Source: an uncultured Pseudoxanthomonas sp. (GTDB taxonomy: Bacteria > Pseudomonadota > Gammaproteobacteria > Xanthomonadales > Xanthomonadaceae). From it: a DNA stretch of 60,192 bases. Positions 17,287 to 25,548 of the stretch are shown here, piece after piece. The stretch's first letter is position 1, and every line of letters begins with the position of its first letter. The stretch spans positions 1-60,192 of the forward strand of contig CALJUL010000036.1 of the NCBI GenBank assembly GCA_937975725.1, read 5' to 3'. The position numbers were made by a program, and so were the translations under genes. The notes under the pieces are model-generated. The model worked only from the letters and a program-made list of their open reading frames with translations, was not told the origin of the DNA and made no database searches.

Positions 17287-18489
17287 ATGCTGGAACTGGA
17301 CGCGGTACAGACGCTGGCCTTCGCCGGCCTGACTCTCTTCATGGGCTATGCGCTGTGCCGCGCCGTCCCCTTCCTCTCGCGCTACAACCTGCCGGCCCCG
17401 GTGATCGGCGGGCTGGTGGTGGCGGTGGCGGTGCTGGTGGCGCGCCGCTACGACACCACCCTGTTCACGCTGGACACCGGCCTGCAGACGCCGCTGATGA
17501 TCGCCTTCTTCACCACCATCGGCGTCAACGCCAGCGTGTCGCTGCTGCGCATCAGCGGCAAGCAGGTGGTGGTGTTCCTGCTGCTGGCCAGCGGCTTCGC
17601 GGTGGTGCAGAACCTGCTGGGCATGGCGGTGGCCGCGGGCTTCGGCCTGCACCCGCTGTTCGGCGTGCTGGCCGGCTCCACTACGCTCACCGGCGGCCCG
17701 GCGACCGGACTGGCGTTCGCGCCGCTGTTCGAACAGGCGGGCGTGCGCGGCGCCGAATCCATCGCGGTGGCGGCGGCGATGGCGGGCATTGTCTGCGGCG
17801 GCGTGATCGGCGGCCCGGTGACCACGCTGCTGATCCAGCGCCACAAGCTGCGCGGCGGCGCGCGCACCGGCGCGCCCGACGTGTCGGCGGCGGAGCCGGC
17901 CGGCGCCCACGACGCGCCCGACCTGGCCGCGCGCGAGTCCGACGCGCTCAAGAGCATCGTGGTGATCCTGGTGGCGATGTGGCTGGGCGCCGGCGTCAGC
18001 AAGGGCCTGAGCGCCGCCGGCCTGACCCTGCCGGCCTACGTGGGCGCGATGCTGGTGGGTGCGCTGATCCGCTATCTAGACGACCGCACCGGCTGGCTCC
18101 GCCTGCCGATCGCCACCACCGACCTGATCGGCAACGTCTGCCTGTCGCTGTTCCTGGCGGTGGCGCTGATGAACCTCAAGCTGTGGGAGCTGGCCGGGCT
18201 GGCCGCGCCGCTGATGGTCAACCTGGCATTGCAGGTCGTCATCGTGGCGCTGTTCTGCAGCGTGGTGTTCCGGGTGATGGGCCGCGACTACGACGCGGCG
18301 GTGATGGGCGGCGGCTTCATCGGCTTCATGCTGGGCACCACCGCCAACGCGATGGCGGTGATGCGCACCCTGGTCGAGCGCTACGGCATGGCGCCGCGCG
18401 CATTCCTGGTCGCGCCGCTGGTGGGCGCGTTCTTCATCGACTTCACCAACGCGCTGATCATCACCGGCTTCATCAACTTCTGGCATTGA
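17287..18489 (+). CDS. gltS: Sodium/glutamate symporter
   Basis: A 400-residue membrane protein of the ESS family with GltS signatures: LTGGPATGLAFAPLFE in the first re-entrant loop region and MLGTTANAMAVMRTLVER in the second. It imports L-glutamate with sodium. The ATG at 17287 starts directly before the first helix; the ATG/GTG codons further upstream would add a GC-rich non-helical leader. A ten-base-stem hairpin follows the stop at once. Confidence 0.93.
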   Translation: MLELDAVQTLAFAGLTLFMGYALCRAVPFLSRYNLPAPVIGGLVVAVAVLVARRYDTTLFTLDTGLQTPLMIAFFTTIGVNASVSLLRISGKQVVVFLLLASGFAVVQNLLGMAVAAGFGLHPLFGVLAGSTTLTGGPATGLAFAPLFEQAGVRGAESIAVAAAMAGIVCGGVIGGPVTTLLIQRHKLRGGARTGAPDVSAAEPAGAHDAPDLAARESDALKSIVVILVAMWLGAGVSKGLSAAGLTLPAYVGAMLVGALIRYLDDRTGWLRLPIATTDLIGNVCLSLFLAVALMNLKLWELAGLAAPLMVNLALQVVIVALFCSVVFRVMGRDYDAAVMGGGFIGFMLGTTANAMAVMRTLVERYGMAPRAFLVAPLVGAFFIDFTNALIITGFINFWH

Positions 18490-18490
18490 G

Positions 18491-18514
18491 GGCAGGCGCG
18501 ACACCGCGCCTGCC
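18491..18514 (+). terminator. Hairpin directly after gltS
   Basis: GGCAGGCGCG, loop ACAC, CGCGCCTGCC: a perfect ten-base stem beginning two bases after the gltS stop codon. There is no T tract, so intrinsic termination may be weak; it may instead protect the 3' end. Confidence 0.5.
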
Positions 18515-18523
18515 GCTGCAATC

Positions 18524-18651
18524 CCTGTAGGAAGGCCTTCAGGCCCAACCGGGAGGCATTGCGCCCCGGCAGAAGCGTCGGGGCTGAAGCCCCTCCTACA
18601 GGGAGGCCGGGGGTTGGCGGATTCATGCCCTCCTGCGCGGAGGGGCTTCAG
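18524..18651. repeat. REP elements of the GGGGCTTCAGCCCC type
   Basis: Inverted copies lie at about 18524-18550 (divergent) and 18578-18604, with a partial third at 18636-18651. The core is TGTAGGAGGGGCTTCAGCCCC or its complement. The third copy runs into rsgA and supplies its stop codon (TCA on the plus strand at 18648-18650). Matching copies occur at 21163-21320. Confidence 0.75.
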
Positions 18652-19769
18652 TGGCGGCCGTACTTCTCGTCCAGGCGCTTGTTCAGCGCCTTGCCCTGCA
18701 CGCGCGCGCTGGCCTTGTCGGCGAGCCGGCCGGCGAGCTTACCGGCGGCGCTGGCGACTTCGTCGCGCAGCTTCAGGTAGTTGAGGAAGCGGGCCTCGTC
18801 CAGTTCGTCGCGCTCGATGGCGGCGCGCACCGCGCAGCCGGGCTCACGCTGGTGCGAGCAGTCGCGGAACCTGCACTGCGCAGCCAATGCCTCGATGTCG
18901 GCGAAGCCGCCTTCGGCCAGGTCTTCCTCACCGGTGGGCTTCAGTTCGCGCATGCCGGGCGTATCGATCATGCAGGCGCCGGATGGCAGCGGGATGAGCG
19001 CGCGGTGGGTGGTGGTGTGGCGGCCGCGCGAATCGCGCTCGCGCACTTCGCCGGTCTTCATCCGCTCGTCGCCGAGCAGCGTGTTGGTCAGCGTGGACTT
19101 GCCGGCGCCGGACGAGCCCACCAGCACCACGGTGTGCCCGGCCGGCAGCCACGGCGAAAGCTGCGCGACGCTGGCCGGGTCCTTGGCGTTGACGGCGATC
19201 ACCGGCACGCCCTGTGCGGCGACATCGGCCAGCACTTCCACGGCGTCGCCGGCGTATTCAGTCCGGTCGGCCTTGGTCAGCACCACGACCGGCTGGGCGC
19301 CGCCGCCGCCGACCAGCAGCAGGTAGCGTTCGATCCGGCGCGGGTTGAAATCGGCGTCCAGCCCGCAGACGACGAACACGGTGTCGATGTTGGCGGCGAT
19401 CACCTGCTGGTGGTAGTGCTCGCCGGCCGCGCCGCGCTTGATGCCGGTATGCCGCGGCAGCAGGGCGACGATGCGCGGGCGCGACGCGCCGCCCTCCAGC
19501 AGCACCCAGTCGCCGACGGCGGGACGCTCGTGGGCGGGGAAGCGTGGGCGCTGCCATTCCGGCAGCGATTCGGCCCGCAGCGCGGCGCCGGGGGCGTCGG
19601 CCACTAGGTAGCCGGAGCGGTGCTGTTCCACCACCCGCGCCGGCCGGGCCTGCGGATGCGCGGCCAGGATTTCCCGCCACGCCGCGGCGCCGGGCTCGCC
19701 CGTGTACGGCCAGCCGATGGCGCGCAGCGGGGCGGCGTCGGGAGCAAGGTTGGAAGGGGAGGCGGGCAT
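18648..19769 (-). CDS. rsgA: Small ribosomal subunit biogenesis GTPase RsgA
   Basis: A 373-residue circularly permuted GTPase. An N-terminal OB-like region is followed by the G motifs in the order TKAD (G4), GSSGAGKSTLTN (G1) and DTPGMREL (G3). A C-terminal zinc module has CRFRDCSHQREPGC. It assists late 30S maturation. The plus-strand REP element overlaps its last codons and provides its TGA stop, so the native C-terminus may have been altered slightly. Convergent with gltS. Confidence 0.95.
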   Translation of the reverse strand: MPASPSNLAPDAAPLRAIGWPYTGEPGAAAWREILAAHPQARPARVVEQHRSGYLVADAPGAALRAESLPEWQRPRFPAHERPAVGDWVLLEGGASRPRIVALLPRHTGIKRGAAGEHYHQQVIAANIDTVFVVCGLDADFNPRRIERYLLLVGGGGAQPVVVLTKADRTEYAGDAVEVLADVAAQGVPVIAVNAKDPASVAQLSPWLPAGHTVVLVGSSGAGKSTLTNTLLGDERMKTGEVRERDSRGRHTTTHRALIPLPSGACMIDTPGMRELKPTGEEDLAEGGFADIEALAAQCRFRDCSHQREPGCAVRAAIERDELDEARFLNYLKLRDEVASAAGKLAGRLADKASARVQGKALNKRLDEKYGRH

Positions 19770-19875
19770 GGGAGCGGATTCTAGACGGAGCCTGAAGCGA
19801 CGGGGCTGGCGGCGGCTAAATTTCCGTTAAGCTTGGCCCCTCCCCACCCCTTGCGCCCCGTCCGGCACCGCCGCC

Positions 19876-21156
19876 ATGCCCACCTCGCCCGCCAAACCGC
19901 TCGCCACCCGCGAGCGCCTGTCCGAAGTCCGCTACGAGATCCGGGGCGAACTGGCGCGGCGAGCCCGTGAGCTGGAGGCGCAGGGCCGCAAGCTGATCAA
20001 GCTCAACATCGGCAATCCGGGCGCCTTCGGTTTCCGCGCGCCGGAGCACCTGCAGCGCGCCATCGCCGACGACATGGGCCGCACCGACCCGTATACCCAC
20101 CAGCAGGGCCTGCCGGCCGCGCGCGAGGCCATCGCGGCCATGTACGCGCGCCGCAACGCGCCCGACGCGGTGGCCGACCGGGTGTTCGTCGGCAACGGCG
20201 TGTCCGAGCTGATCGACCTGTCGCTGCGCGCGCTGCTGAACCCTGGCGACGAAGTGCTGGTGCCTTCGCCCGACTATCCGCTGTGGTCGGCCGCCACCAT
20301 CCTCAACGACGGCCGCCCGGTGTACTACCGCTGCGACCCGGACAACGACTTCCTGCCCGATCCGGGCGAGATCGAACAACTGGTCAGTTCGCGCACGCGC
20401 GCCATCGTGCTGATCAACCCCAACAACCCCACCGGCGCCACCTATCCGCGCGAGCTGCTGGAGCGCATCGTCGCCATCGCCGCCAAGCACCAGTTGCTGC
20501 TGATGGTGGACGAGATCTACGACCAGGTGCTGTACGACGGCGCCGCGTTCGTGCCGGTGGCGCCGCTGGCCGGCGACGCACCGTGCCTGACCTTCGGCGG
20601 CCTGAGCAAGGTGCACCGCGCCTGCGGCTGGCGCGTGGGCTGGGGCCTGCTGTCGGGCAAGGGCGAACTGGTGCGCGACTTCCTGCACGCGATGGACCTG
20701 CTCAGCGCGCTGCGCCTGTGCGCCAACGTGCCCGGCCAGTACGCCATCGAGGCCGCGGTGAACGGCCCGGACACCATCACCGCACTGTGCTCGCCCGGCG
20801 GCCGCCTGTACGAGACCCGCCGCGCGGTGATCGAAGCCTGCGAGGCCAGTCCGCACCTGGAACTGGTGAACCCGGCCGGCGCGCTGTACGCCTTCCCGGC
20901 GGTGGCGGGCGCCGCGGCCAAGGGCTTCGACGACCACGCTTTCGCGCTGTCGCTGATGGAAGAGGAAGGCGTGCTGGTCGTGCCAGGTTCCAGCTTCAAC
21001 GTGCCCTATCGCCACCACTTCCGCGTGACCTTGCTGCCCGACGCCGACACGATGCGCGAAGTCTTCGCCCGCATCGACCGCGCCCTGGCCCGCCGCGCCG
21101 AAGCGGCGACCAAGGTGGTACCGATCAAGGGCAAGCCGCGCCCCGCCGCCGCCTAG
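19876..21156 (+). CDS. alaA: AlaA-like class I/II aminotransferase
   Basis: A 426-residue fold-I PLP aminotransferase. Motifs are LVPSPDYPLWSA, NPNNPTGATYPRE, VDEIYDQVLYD, the PLP Lys245 in GGLSKVHRACGWRVGW, and a C-terminal Arg region FRVTLLPD. The pattern fits glutamate-pyruvate aminotransferases of the AlaA type. The ATG at 19876 begins a short Pro/Ala leader. A REP element starts six bases after the stop. Confidence 0.87.
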   Translation: MPTSPAKPLATRERLSEVRYEIRGELARRARELEAQGRKLIKLNIGNPGAFGFRAPEHLQRAIADDMGRTDPYTHQQGLPAAREAIAAMYARRNAPDAVADRVFVGNGVSELIDLSLRALLNPGDEVLVPSPDYPLWSAATILNDGRPVYYRCDPDNDFLPDPGEIEQLVSSRTRAIVLINPNNPTGATYPRELLERIVAIAAKHQLLLMVDEIYDQVLYDGAAFVPVAPLAGDAPCLTFGGLSKVHRACGWRVGWGLLSGKGELVRDFLHAMDLLSALRLCANVPGQYAIEAAVNGPDTITALCSPGGRLYETRRAVIEACEASPHLELVNPAGALYAFPAVAGAAAKGFDDHAFALSLMEEEGVLVVPGSSFNVPYRHHFRVTLLPDADTMREVFARIDRALARRAEAATKVVPIKGKPRPAAA

Positions 21157-21162
21157 TCCCCT

Positions 21163-21320
21163 TGCAGGAGGGGCTTCAGCCCCGACCGCCTTCCTCCTTC
21201 GTCCTGCGTACCGGCTGACGGGCCGTGCGCAGGGAGCGTGTGTCGCCCGCGCCGTTCTGCCTGCCGGCCATCCCTGCATGTCCGGGCATCATGGTCGGGG
21301 CTGAAGCCCCTCTTACAGGG
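21163..21320. repeat. Inverted pair of GGGGCTTCAGCCCC-type REP elements
   Basis: GCAGGAGGGGCTTCAGCCCC at about 21164-21183 and the complementary GGTCGGGGCTGAAGCCCC at about 21293-21310, followed by TCTTACAGGG. The roughly 110 bases between contain no gene I can support. The same family lies after gltS. Confidence 0.75.
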
Positions 21321-21380
21321 ATGCCTTGGCGGGACGATCCGGTGCCTGCGATGACGCGCGACTTGGCGCATCATGGCGCC

Positions 21381-22028
21381 ATGACGACGACCCTGCACAC
21401 CCGCGCCGCCGCCTTGCAGACCGAGCTGCGCTACCTGGCGCTGGGCGATTCCTACACCATCGGCGAGGCGGTGGACGAAGCTGGCCGCTGGCCGATGCGA
21501 CTGGCGCGCCTGCTGCGCGCGGAAGGCATCCCGCTGGCCGATCCGCGCATCGTCGCCGCCACCGGCTGGACCACCGACGAACTCGACGCCGCCATCACCG
21601 CCGCCGAACCGCTGGGCACGCACGATTTCGTCAGCCTGCTGATCGGCGTGAACAACCAGTACCGCGGCCGCGGCATGGAGGAATACCGCGCACAGTTCGC
21701 CGCACTGCTGTGGCGCGCCGTCGGCTTCGCCGGCAACCGGCCCGCGCGCGTGCTGGCGCTGTCCATCCCCGACTGGGGCGTCACCCCCTTCGCCGCGCAG
21801 TCCGGCCGCGACACCGCGCAGATCGCGCGCGAACTGGACGCCTACAATCTTGCGGCCCGTGAAGTCTGCGCCCAGCGCGGCGTGGCCTTCGTCGACATCA
21901 CCCTGCTCAGCCGCAGCCGCGGCGCCGAACCGGCGATGCTGGCCGACGACGGCCTCCACCCCTCCGCCATGATGTACGCGGAATGGGCGCGCCTGGCATT
22001 CCCCGTCGCCCACCATCTGCTCGCATAG
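21381..22028 (+). CDS. SGNH/GDSL hydrolase
   Basis: A 215-residue esterase/lipase-like protein. Block I is ALGDSYTIGEAV with nucleophile Ser24. Block III is LLIGVNNQYRG (the GxND block, with NN instead of ND). Block V is ADDGLHPSAMMY with Asp190 and His193. No signal peptide is evident, so it is probably cytoplasmic. The ATG at 21381 is chosen because the fold begins soon after; an upstream ATG at 21351 is possible. The substrate is unknown. Confidence 0.85.
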   Translation: MTTTLHTRAAALQTELRYLALGDSYTIGEAVDEAGRWPMRLARLLRAEGIPLADPRIVAATGWTTDELDAAITAAEPLGTHDFVSLLIGVNNQYRGRGMEEYRAQFAALLWRAVGFAGNRPARVLALSIPDWGVTPFAAQSGRDTAQIARELDAYNLAAREVCAQRGVAFVDITLLSRSRGAEPAMLADDGLHPSAMMYAEWARLAFPVAHHLLA

Positions 22029-22045
22029 CCTGCGCTGCGCGCATC

Positions 22046-22096
22046 CCTATGAACCCCTCTCCCCTCCGGAGAAGGGATGGGGCGAGGGCCGAGGCA
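22046..22096. repeat. CCCTCTCCC/GGAGAAGGG-type intergenic repeat
   Basis: ACCCCTCTCCCCTCCGGAG followed by AAGGGATGGGGCGAGGG, a hairpin-forming sequence common between genes in Xanthomonadaceae. A related copy lies at about 33215-33238. The gap 22029-22176 holds nothing else recognisable. Confidence 0.45.
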
Positions 22097-22176
22097 GCCG
22101 GAATTACATCGACATGCGGAACTCCATCCGGAGCCGCGCGCCACACCCCATGCAACACAGCGCAGACACGCCCGCC

Positions 22177-23022
22177 TCAAGCGCGGCGCACATCCTTCCC
22201 CGAAGCAAGCCGCGTCCCATCCGCCGCCGCCGCAATGCGCGTCCCCGCATCCGGCACCACCGTGCGATAGCCCTGCGCGTCCAGCCATGCCAGCAGTTGC
22301 GCGAGGATCGCCACGTTGTGCCCGTGCGCCGTACCTTCGTGCAGCAGCACGATGGCACCCGGCCGCACGTCGCGGACGATCCGCGCCAGCACCCGTTCGG
22401 GCGTGCAGTCCACGCCGTCGAAACCGCGCGCGCTCCAGGCCACCCGCGCCAGCGCGTGCCGCTTCAGCGACAGCCCGACGAACGGATTGGTCATGCCCAC
22501 CACGCTGCGGAACCAGCGCGGCGTCTGCCCGGTGATGGCGGTGAGGATGGACTGGGTGCGGCCGATTTCCGCCTCCAGCGCGCCCGGCCCCAGCCGCCAG
22601 AAGCGGTCGTCCGGATGACTCGCGCTGTGGTTGCCGATGCCGTGGCCGCGATCGCGGATGGCACGCACCACGTCCGGCCGCGCCAGCGCACGCTCGCCCA
22701 CCAGGAAGAAGGTGGCCTTCGCACCATGGCGATCCAGCAGGTCCAGCAAGGCGGGCGTGTCGTCCGAAGGGCCGTCGTCGATGGTCAGCCACACCACGCG
22801 CTCGCGGATCGGCAGCCGGGACAGCGCGGGACAGAACAGCGTGGCGCGCGGATGCAGCGTGGCCCACACCACCGGCAGGTGGCTGGCGAGCATCGCCGCC
22901 AGGCCGGCCTGCCAGCCCAGCCGCCACCAGAGCCAGGCCACCGCCGCTTGCGACAGCGCCAACAGGCCCAATATCAGGCCGGGACGGCGCGGCGGACGAT
23001 GCAGTGTGCGTGCCGTGGTCAT
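22177..23022 (-). CDS. Membrane-anchored polysaccharide deacetylase
   Basis: A 281-residue NodB-homology protein. Two hydrophobic segments (about 14-33 and 37-56) anchor it. The catalytic motif TIDDGPSD contains Asp82/Asp83, the metal motif GNHSASH contains His132 and His136, and RSVVGMTNP and LLHEGTAHG correspond to later NodB motifs. It probably de-N-acetylates a cell-envelope or exported polysaccharide. The ATG at 23022 is preferred; another in-frame ATG lies at 23037. Confidence 0.88.
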   Translation of the reverse strand: MTTARTLHRPPRRPGLILGLLALSQAAVAWLWWRLGWQAGLAAMLASHLPVVWATLHPRATLFCPALSRLPIRERVVWLTIDDGPSDDTPALLDLLDRHGAKATFFLVGERALARPDVVRAIRDRGHGIGNHSASHPDDRFWRLGPGALEAEIGRTQSILTAITGQTPRWFRSVVGMTNPFVGLSLKRHALARVAWSARGFDGVDCTPERVLARIVRDVRPGAIVLLHEGTAHGHNVAILAQLLAWLDAQGYRTVVPDAGTRIAAAADGTRLASGKDVRRA

Positions 23023-23043
23023 GCCCCATGATGCCATGCGGCG

Positions 23044-23049
23044 TAGAAT
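23044..23049 (+). promoter_or_regulatory. -10 box of the glutaredoxin fusion gene
   Basis: TAGAAT 30 bases before the ATG at 23080, in the divergent region shared with the deacetylase. No clear -35 element. Confidence 0.4.
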
Positions 23050-23079
23050 CTCCTTCTCGACTTCCACGGTAACGCCCCC

Positions 23080-24009
23080 ATGTCCCTCGATCCCGCCCTG
23101 CGCTCGCGCATCGAATCCCTCCTCCAGTCCAACCGCGTGGTGCTGTTCATGAAGGGCCAGCCGGCCATGCCGCAGTGCGGCTTCTCGGCCAAGGCGGCCG
23201 GCGCGCTGGATTCGCTGGGCGTGGACTACGCGCACGTCAACGTGCTGGCCGACCAGGAGATCCGCGAGGGCATCAAGCTCTACGGCGACTGGCCGACCAT
23301 CCCGCAGCTCTACGTCGACGGCGAACTGGTCGGCGGCAGCGACATCATCGAGCAGATGACCAACTCCGGCGAACTGGCGTCGCTGCTGGGCCTGGAAGCG
23401 CCCGACCGCACGCCGCCGAAGATCACCATCACCCCGGCCGCGGCCGAGATGCTGAAGAACGCCGTGACCGACGCCGGCCCGGGCGCCGTGCTGTCGCTGT
23501 CGATCAACGCGCAGTTCCAGCCCAACTTCCAGCTCGCCCAGCACAACGCCAACGCCATCGCCGCCGAATCCAACGGCGTGCGCGTGCAGTTCGACCCGGG
23601 CAGCGCGCGCCGCGCCGACGGCATCACCATCGACTGGGTGGACGACATCCGCGGCAAGGGCCTGGCCATCGACAACCCCAACGCGCCGCGGCCGGTGCAG
23701 GCGCTGTCGCCCGCCGACGCCGACGCGAAGGTGCGCGCCGGCGAACTGCTGCTGGTGGACGTGCGCCCCGCCGACGAGCGCGCCATCGCCTCGGTCAACG
23801 TGCCGTTCAGGACCTTCGACGGCAACGGTCGCACCGAACTGGAAGCGCTGCCGAAGGACACCGCCCTGGCCTTCCTGTGCCACCACGGCGGCCGCAGCCA
23901 GCAGGCGGCGGAGGAATTCCGCGCGCGCGGTTTCACCAACGTCCACAACATCACCGGCGGTATCGATGCCTGGGCCGACACGGTGGACGGCACGCTCGGC
24001 AAGTATTGA
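23080..24009 (+). CDS. grxD: Grx4-type monothiol glutaredoxin fused to a Cys-less A-type domain and a rhodanese
   Basis: A 309-residue three-domain protein. Residues 1-110 are a monothiol glutaredoxin with the CGFS site (Cys33) and the glutathione motif WPTIPQLY, as in iron-sulfur cluster carriers. Residues about 114-205 resemble an A-type Fe-S carrier (GVRVQFDP, ADGITIDWVDD, NPNAP) but lack the three ligand cysteines. Residues about 206-309 are a rhodanese with active-site Cys267 in FLCHHGGRS. The architecture suggests a link between sulfur transfer and Fe-S trafficking. A strong terminator follows the stop. Confidence 0.9.
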   Translation: MSLDPALRSRIESLLQSNRVVLFMKGQPAMPQCGFSAKAAGALDSLGVDYAHVNVLADQEIREGIKLYGDWPTIPQLYVDGELVGGSDIIEQMTNSGELASLLGLEAPDRTPPKITITPAAAEMLKNAVTDAGPGAVLSLSINAQFQPNFQLAQHNANAIAAESNGVRVQFDPGSARRADGITIDWVDDIRGKGLAIDNPNAPRPVQALSPADADAKVRAGELLLVDVRPADERAIASVNVPFRTFDGNGRTELEALPKDTALAFLCHHGGRSQQAAEEFRARGFTNVHNITGGIDAWADTVDGTLGKY

Positions 24010-24038
24010 GCGACAGCCGCTGCGCAGCAGAAGAGGGA

Positions 24039-24064
24039 AGCGGGCTTCGGCCCGCTTTTTCTTT
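24039..24064 (+). terminator. Rho-independent terminator with TTCG loop
   Basis: Stem AGCGGGC, tetraloop TTCG, stem GCCCGCT, then TTTTCTTT. It closes the glutaredoxin fusion gene. Confidence 0.9.
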
Positions 24065-24147
24065 GCCGTCTGCGCCTACCGGAAAAAAGCGCGGCGGCTG
24101 CGCGCATCGTGGCCCGCATGTGTCATGCCGGCCGCATGTCCCCCTCT

Positions 24148-24185
24148 GTAGGAGCGACGTCAGTCGCGACTGACGTCGCTCCCAT
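24148..24185. repeat. Fused inverted pair of GTAG REP elements
   Basis: GTAGGAGCGACGTCAGTCGC continues directly into its own complement. Positions 24151-24182 form a perfect 32-base palindrome with no spacer. This is two GTAG-type REPs sharing their inner GTCGCGAC. Single copies occur at 31843, 31983, 46429 and 46570. Confidence 0.85.
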
Positions 24186-24215
24186 ACCAACCCATCGCGT
24201 CGCACCACGCCCGGC

Positions 24216-24755
24216 TCAACCGCTGAACCCGCCACCCGCCAGATAGTCGCGCTCCTCCTGCGTAGACGCGCGCCCCAGCACCTCGTTGCGGTGCGGAAAG
24301 CGACCGAAACGGGCGATCAGGTCGTAGTGCAGTTGCGCGTACTTCAGGTAGTTCCCGTCGCCCAGCGCGCGGAACAGGTCCATCGACCGCTGCTGGTCTT
24401 CCAGCGATTCTGAATGCTCGAACGGCATGTAGAAAAAGATCCGCAGCGCCGGGGCGACCTGCGCGTCGAAGCCGGCCTCGATGGCGCGGCCGGCATAATG
24501 CCGCGCCAGCCCGTCGGTGGCGTAGGAATGCGCGCTCTGGCGGAAGCAGTTGCGCGGGAACTGGTCCAGCAGCAACACCAGCGCCAGCGTGCCCTCCGCA
24601 TCGCCCATCCAGCCTTCCAGCTCACGCCGCGCCGCGCGGAAGTGCAGGCCGCGGAAGCGCTGGTCGAACCGGGCGTCGAATGCGTCGTCGCGCACGAACC
24701 ATCTTTCGTAGCCGGCGTTGCGCCAGAAGGCGATGACGTCAGTGGATTCGTTCAT
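24216..24755 (-). CDS. DUF924 family protein
   Basis: A 179-residue soluble helical protein matching DUF924: DVIAFWRNAGYERWFVRDDAFD at the start, the conserved LLLDQFPRNCFR, FFYMPFEHSES, and FGRFPHRNEVLGR. The family resembles tetratricopeptide-like helical proteins and has no firmly known function. It stands alone, with the divergent side toward REP elements and the nuclease-like gene 25 bases upstream on the same strand. Confidence 0.88.
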   Translation of the reverse strand: MNESTDVIAFWRNAGYERWFVRDDAFDARFDQRFRGLHFRAARRELEGWMGDAEGTLALVLLLDQFPRNCFRQSAHSYATDGLARHYAGRAIEAGFDAQVAPALRIFFYMPFEHSESLEDQQRSMDLFRALGDGNYLKYAQLHYDLIARFGRFPHRNEVLGRASTQEERDYLAGGGFSG

Positions 24756-24780
24756 GGCTGCTGTTCCTCTTGAGTGCAGT

Positions 24781-25515
24781 TCACAACCCCAGCAAAGGCG
24801 CGTAGCTCGCCATCATCTTGTTGACATAGAAATAGTCGGGCTCGTGCTTGCCGGCACGAGCGCGAATCCTGAAGTCCGGCCTCTCGGGGTCATCGGCGTT
24901 GAATGTCACCAGTCCGATGCCCACGACATTGGCAAGCGCATCCAGCCTCTCGATGTCGGAGGGTGACATGGCGTTCGGCACGACCATGTAGACGCGATGG
25001 GAGAACAACTTATAGGCACACGCTTGTCCGAACGCCACGATGGGCGCCTGTACATCGATCTTTATCTCCGCGGATATGATCTCTTCCGGGAACTTGATGA
25101 TGTCCTTCATCAGCGGGCGATAGAGCCCCACGACATCGGGCGTTCCCCATTTCCCGCCGAATCCATTCCCGCCCACCGCCGCTGCATGCGTGGCTTCTTG
25201 AAGATCGTCACGAAGCCAGGCTGCAAACCCTTCATAGAAATCGCTTTCGCGGACCTTCTTCGGCGAAGCGGCGCTCTCGTACTCGTCCCGGCCCGCATCT
25301 CCCGGCGTATCGACCCTGTAGATGCCGCGCGAAGGATTCACGATGCCGACGGGGAGCTTATTCCGGAAGGCATGCAACGCCCCCACCACCGTGTTCTTCG
25401 GTATTCCTGGGAAATGATCAATGGCTTGATAGTAGAGATCCCGCCACCTGACGCCATCCTCCGACGCGCGAACCAACTCTTCAGCAAATGCTGCCACCTT
25501 CTCGCGGGTATTCAT
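24781..25515 (-). CDS. Orphan PD-(D/E)XK nuclease-like protein with N-terminal winged-helix region
   Basis: A 244-residue protein I cannot place in a named family. Residues 1-70 look like a winged helix-turn-helix (RDLYYQAIDHFPGIPKNTV, then GIYRVD). The second half carries a PD-(D/E)XK-like pattern: Glu95 (FYEGF), Asp127 (GTPDVVG), Glu150-x-Lys152 (SAEIKID) and Gln164 followed by CAYKLF. Base composition is visibly less GC-rich and codon use less biased than in its neighbours, suggesting recent acquisition. No methyltransferase is adjacent. The start at 25515 is chosen over 25524 because an AGGG lies at usual distance; both are possible. Confidence 0.65.
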   Translation of the reverse strand: MNTREKVAAFAEELVRASEDGVRWRDLYYQAIDHFPGIPKNTVVGALHAFRNKLPVGIVNPSRGIYRVDTPGDAGRDEYESAASPKKVRESDFYEGFAAWLRDDLQEATHAAAVGGNGFGGKWGTPDVVGLYRPLMKDIIKFPEEIISAEIKIDVQAPIVAFGQACAYKLFSHRVYMVVPNAMSPSDIERLDALANVVGIGLVTFNADDPERPDFRIRARAGKHEPDYFYVNKMMASYAPLLGL

Positions 25516-25548
25516 CACTGGCATCCCTCTAGACGCTTTCCGTTGTCA

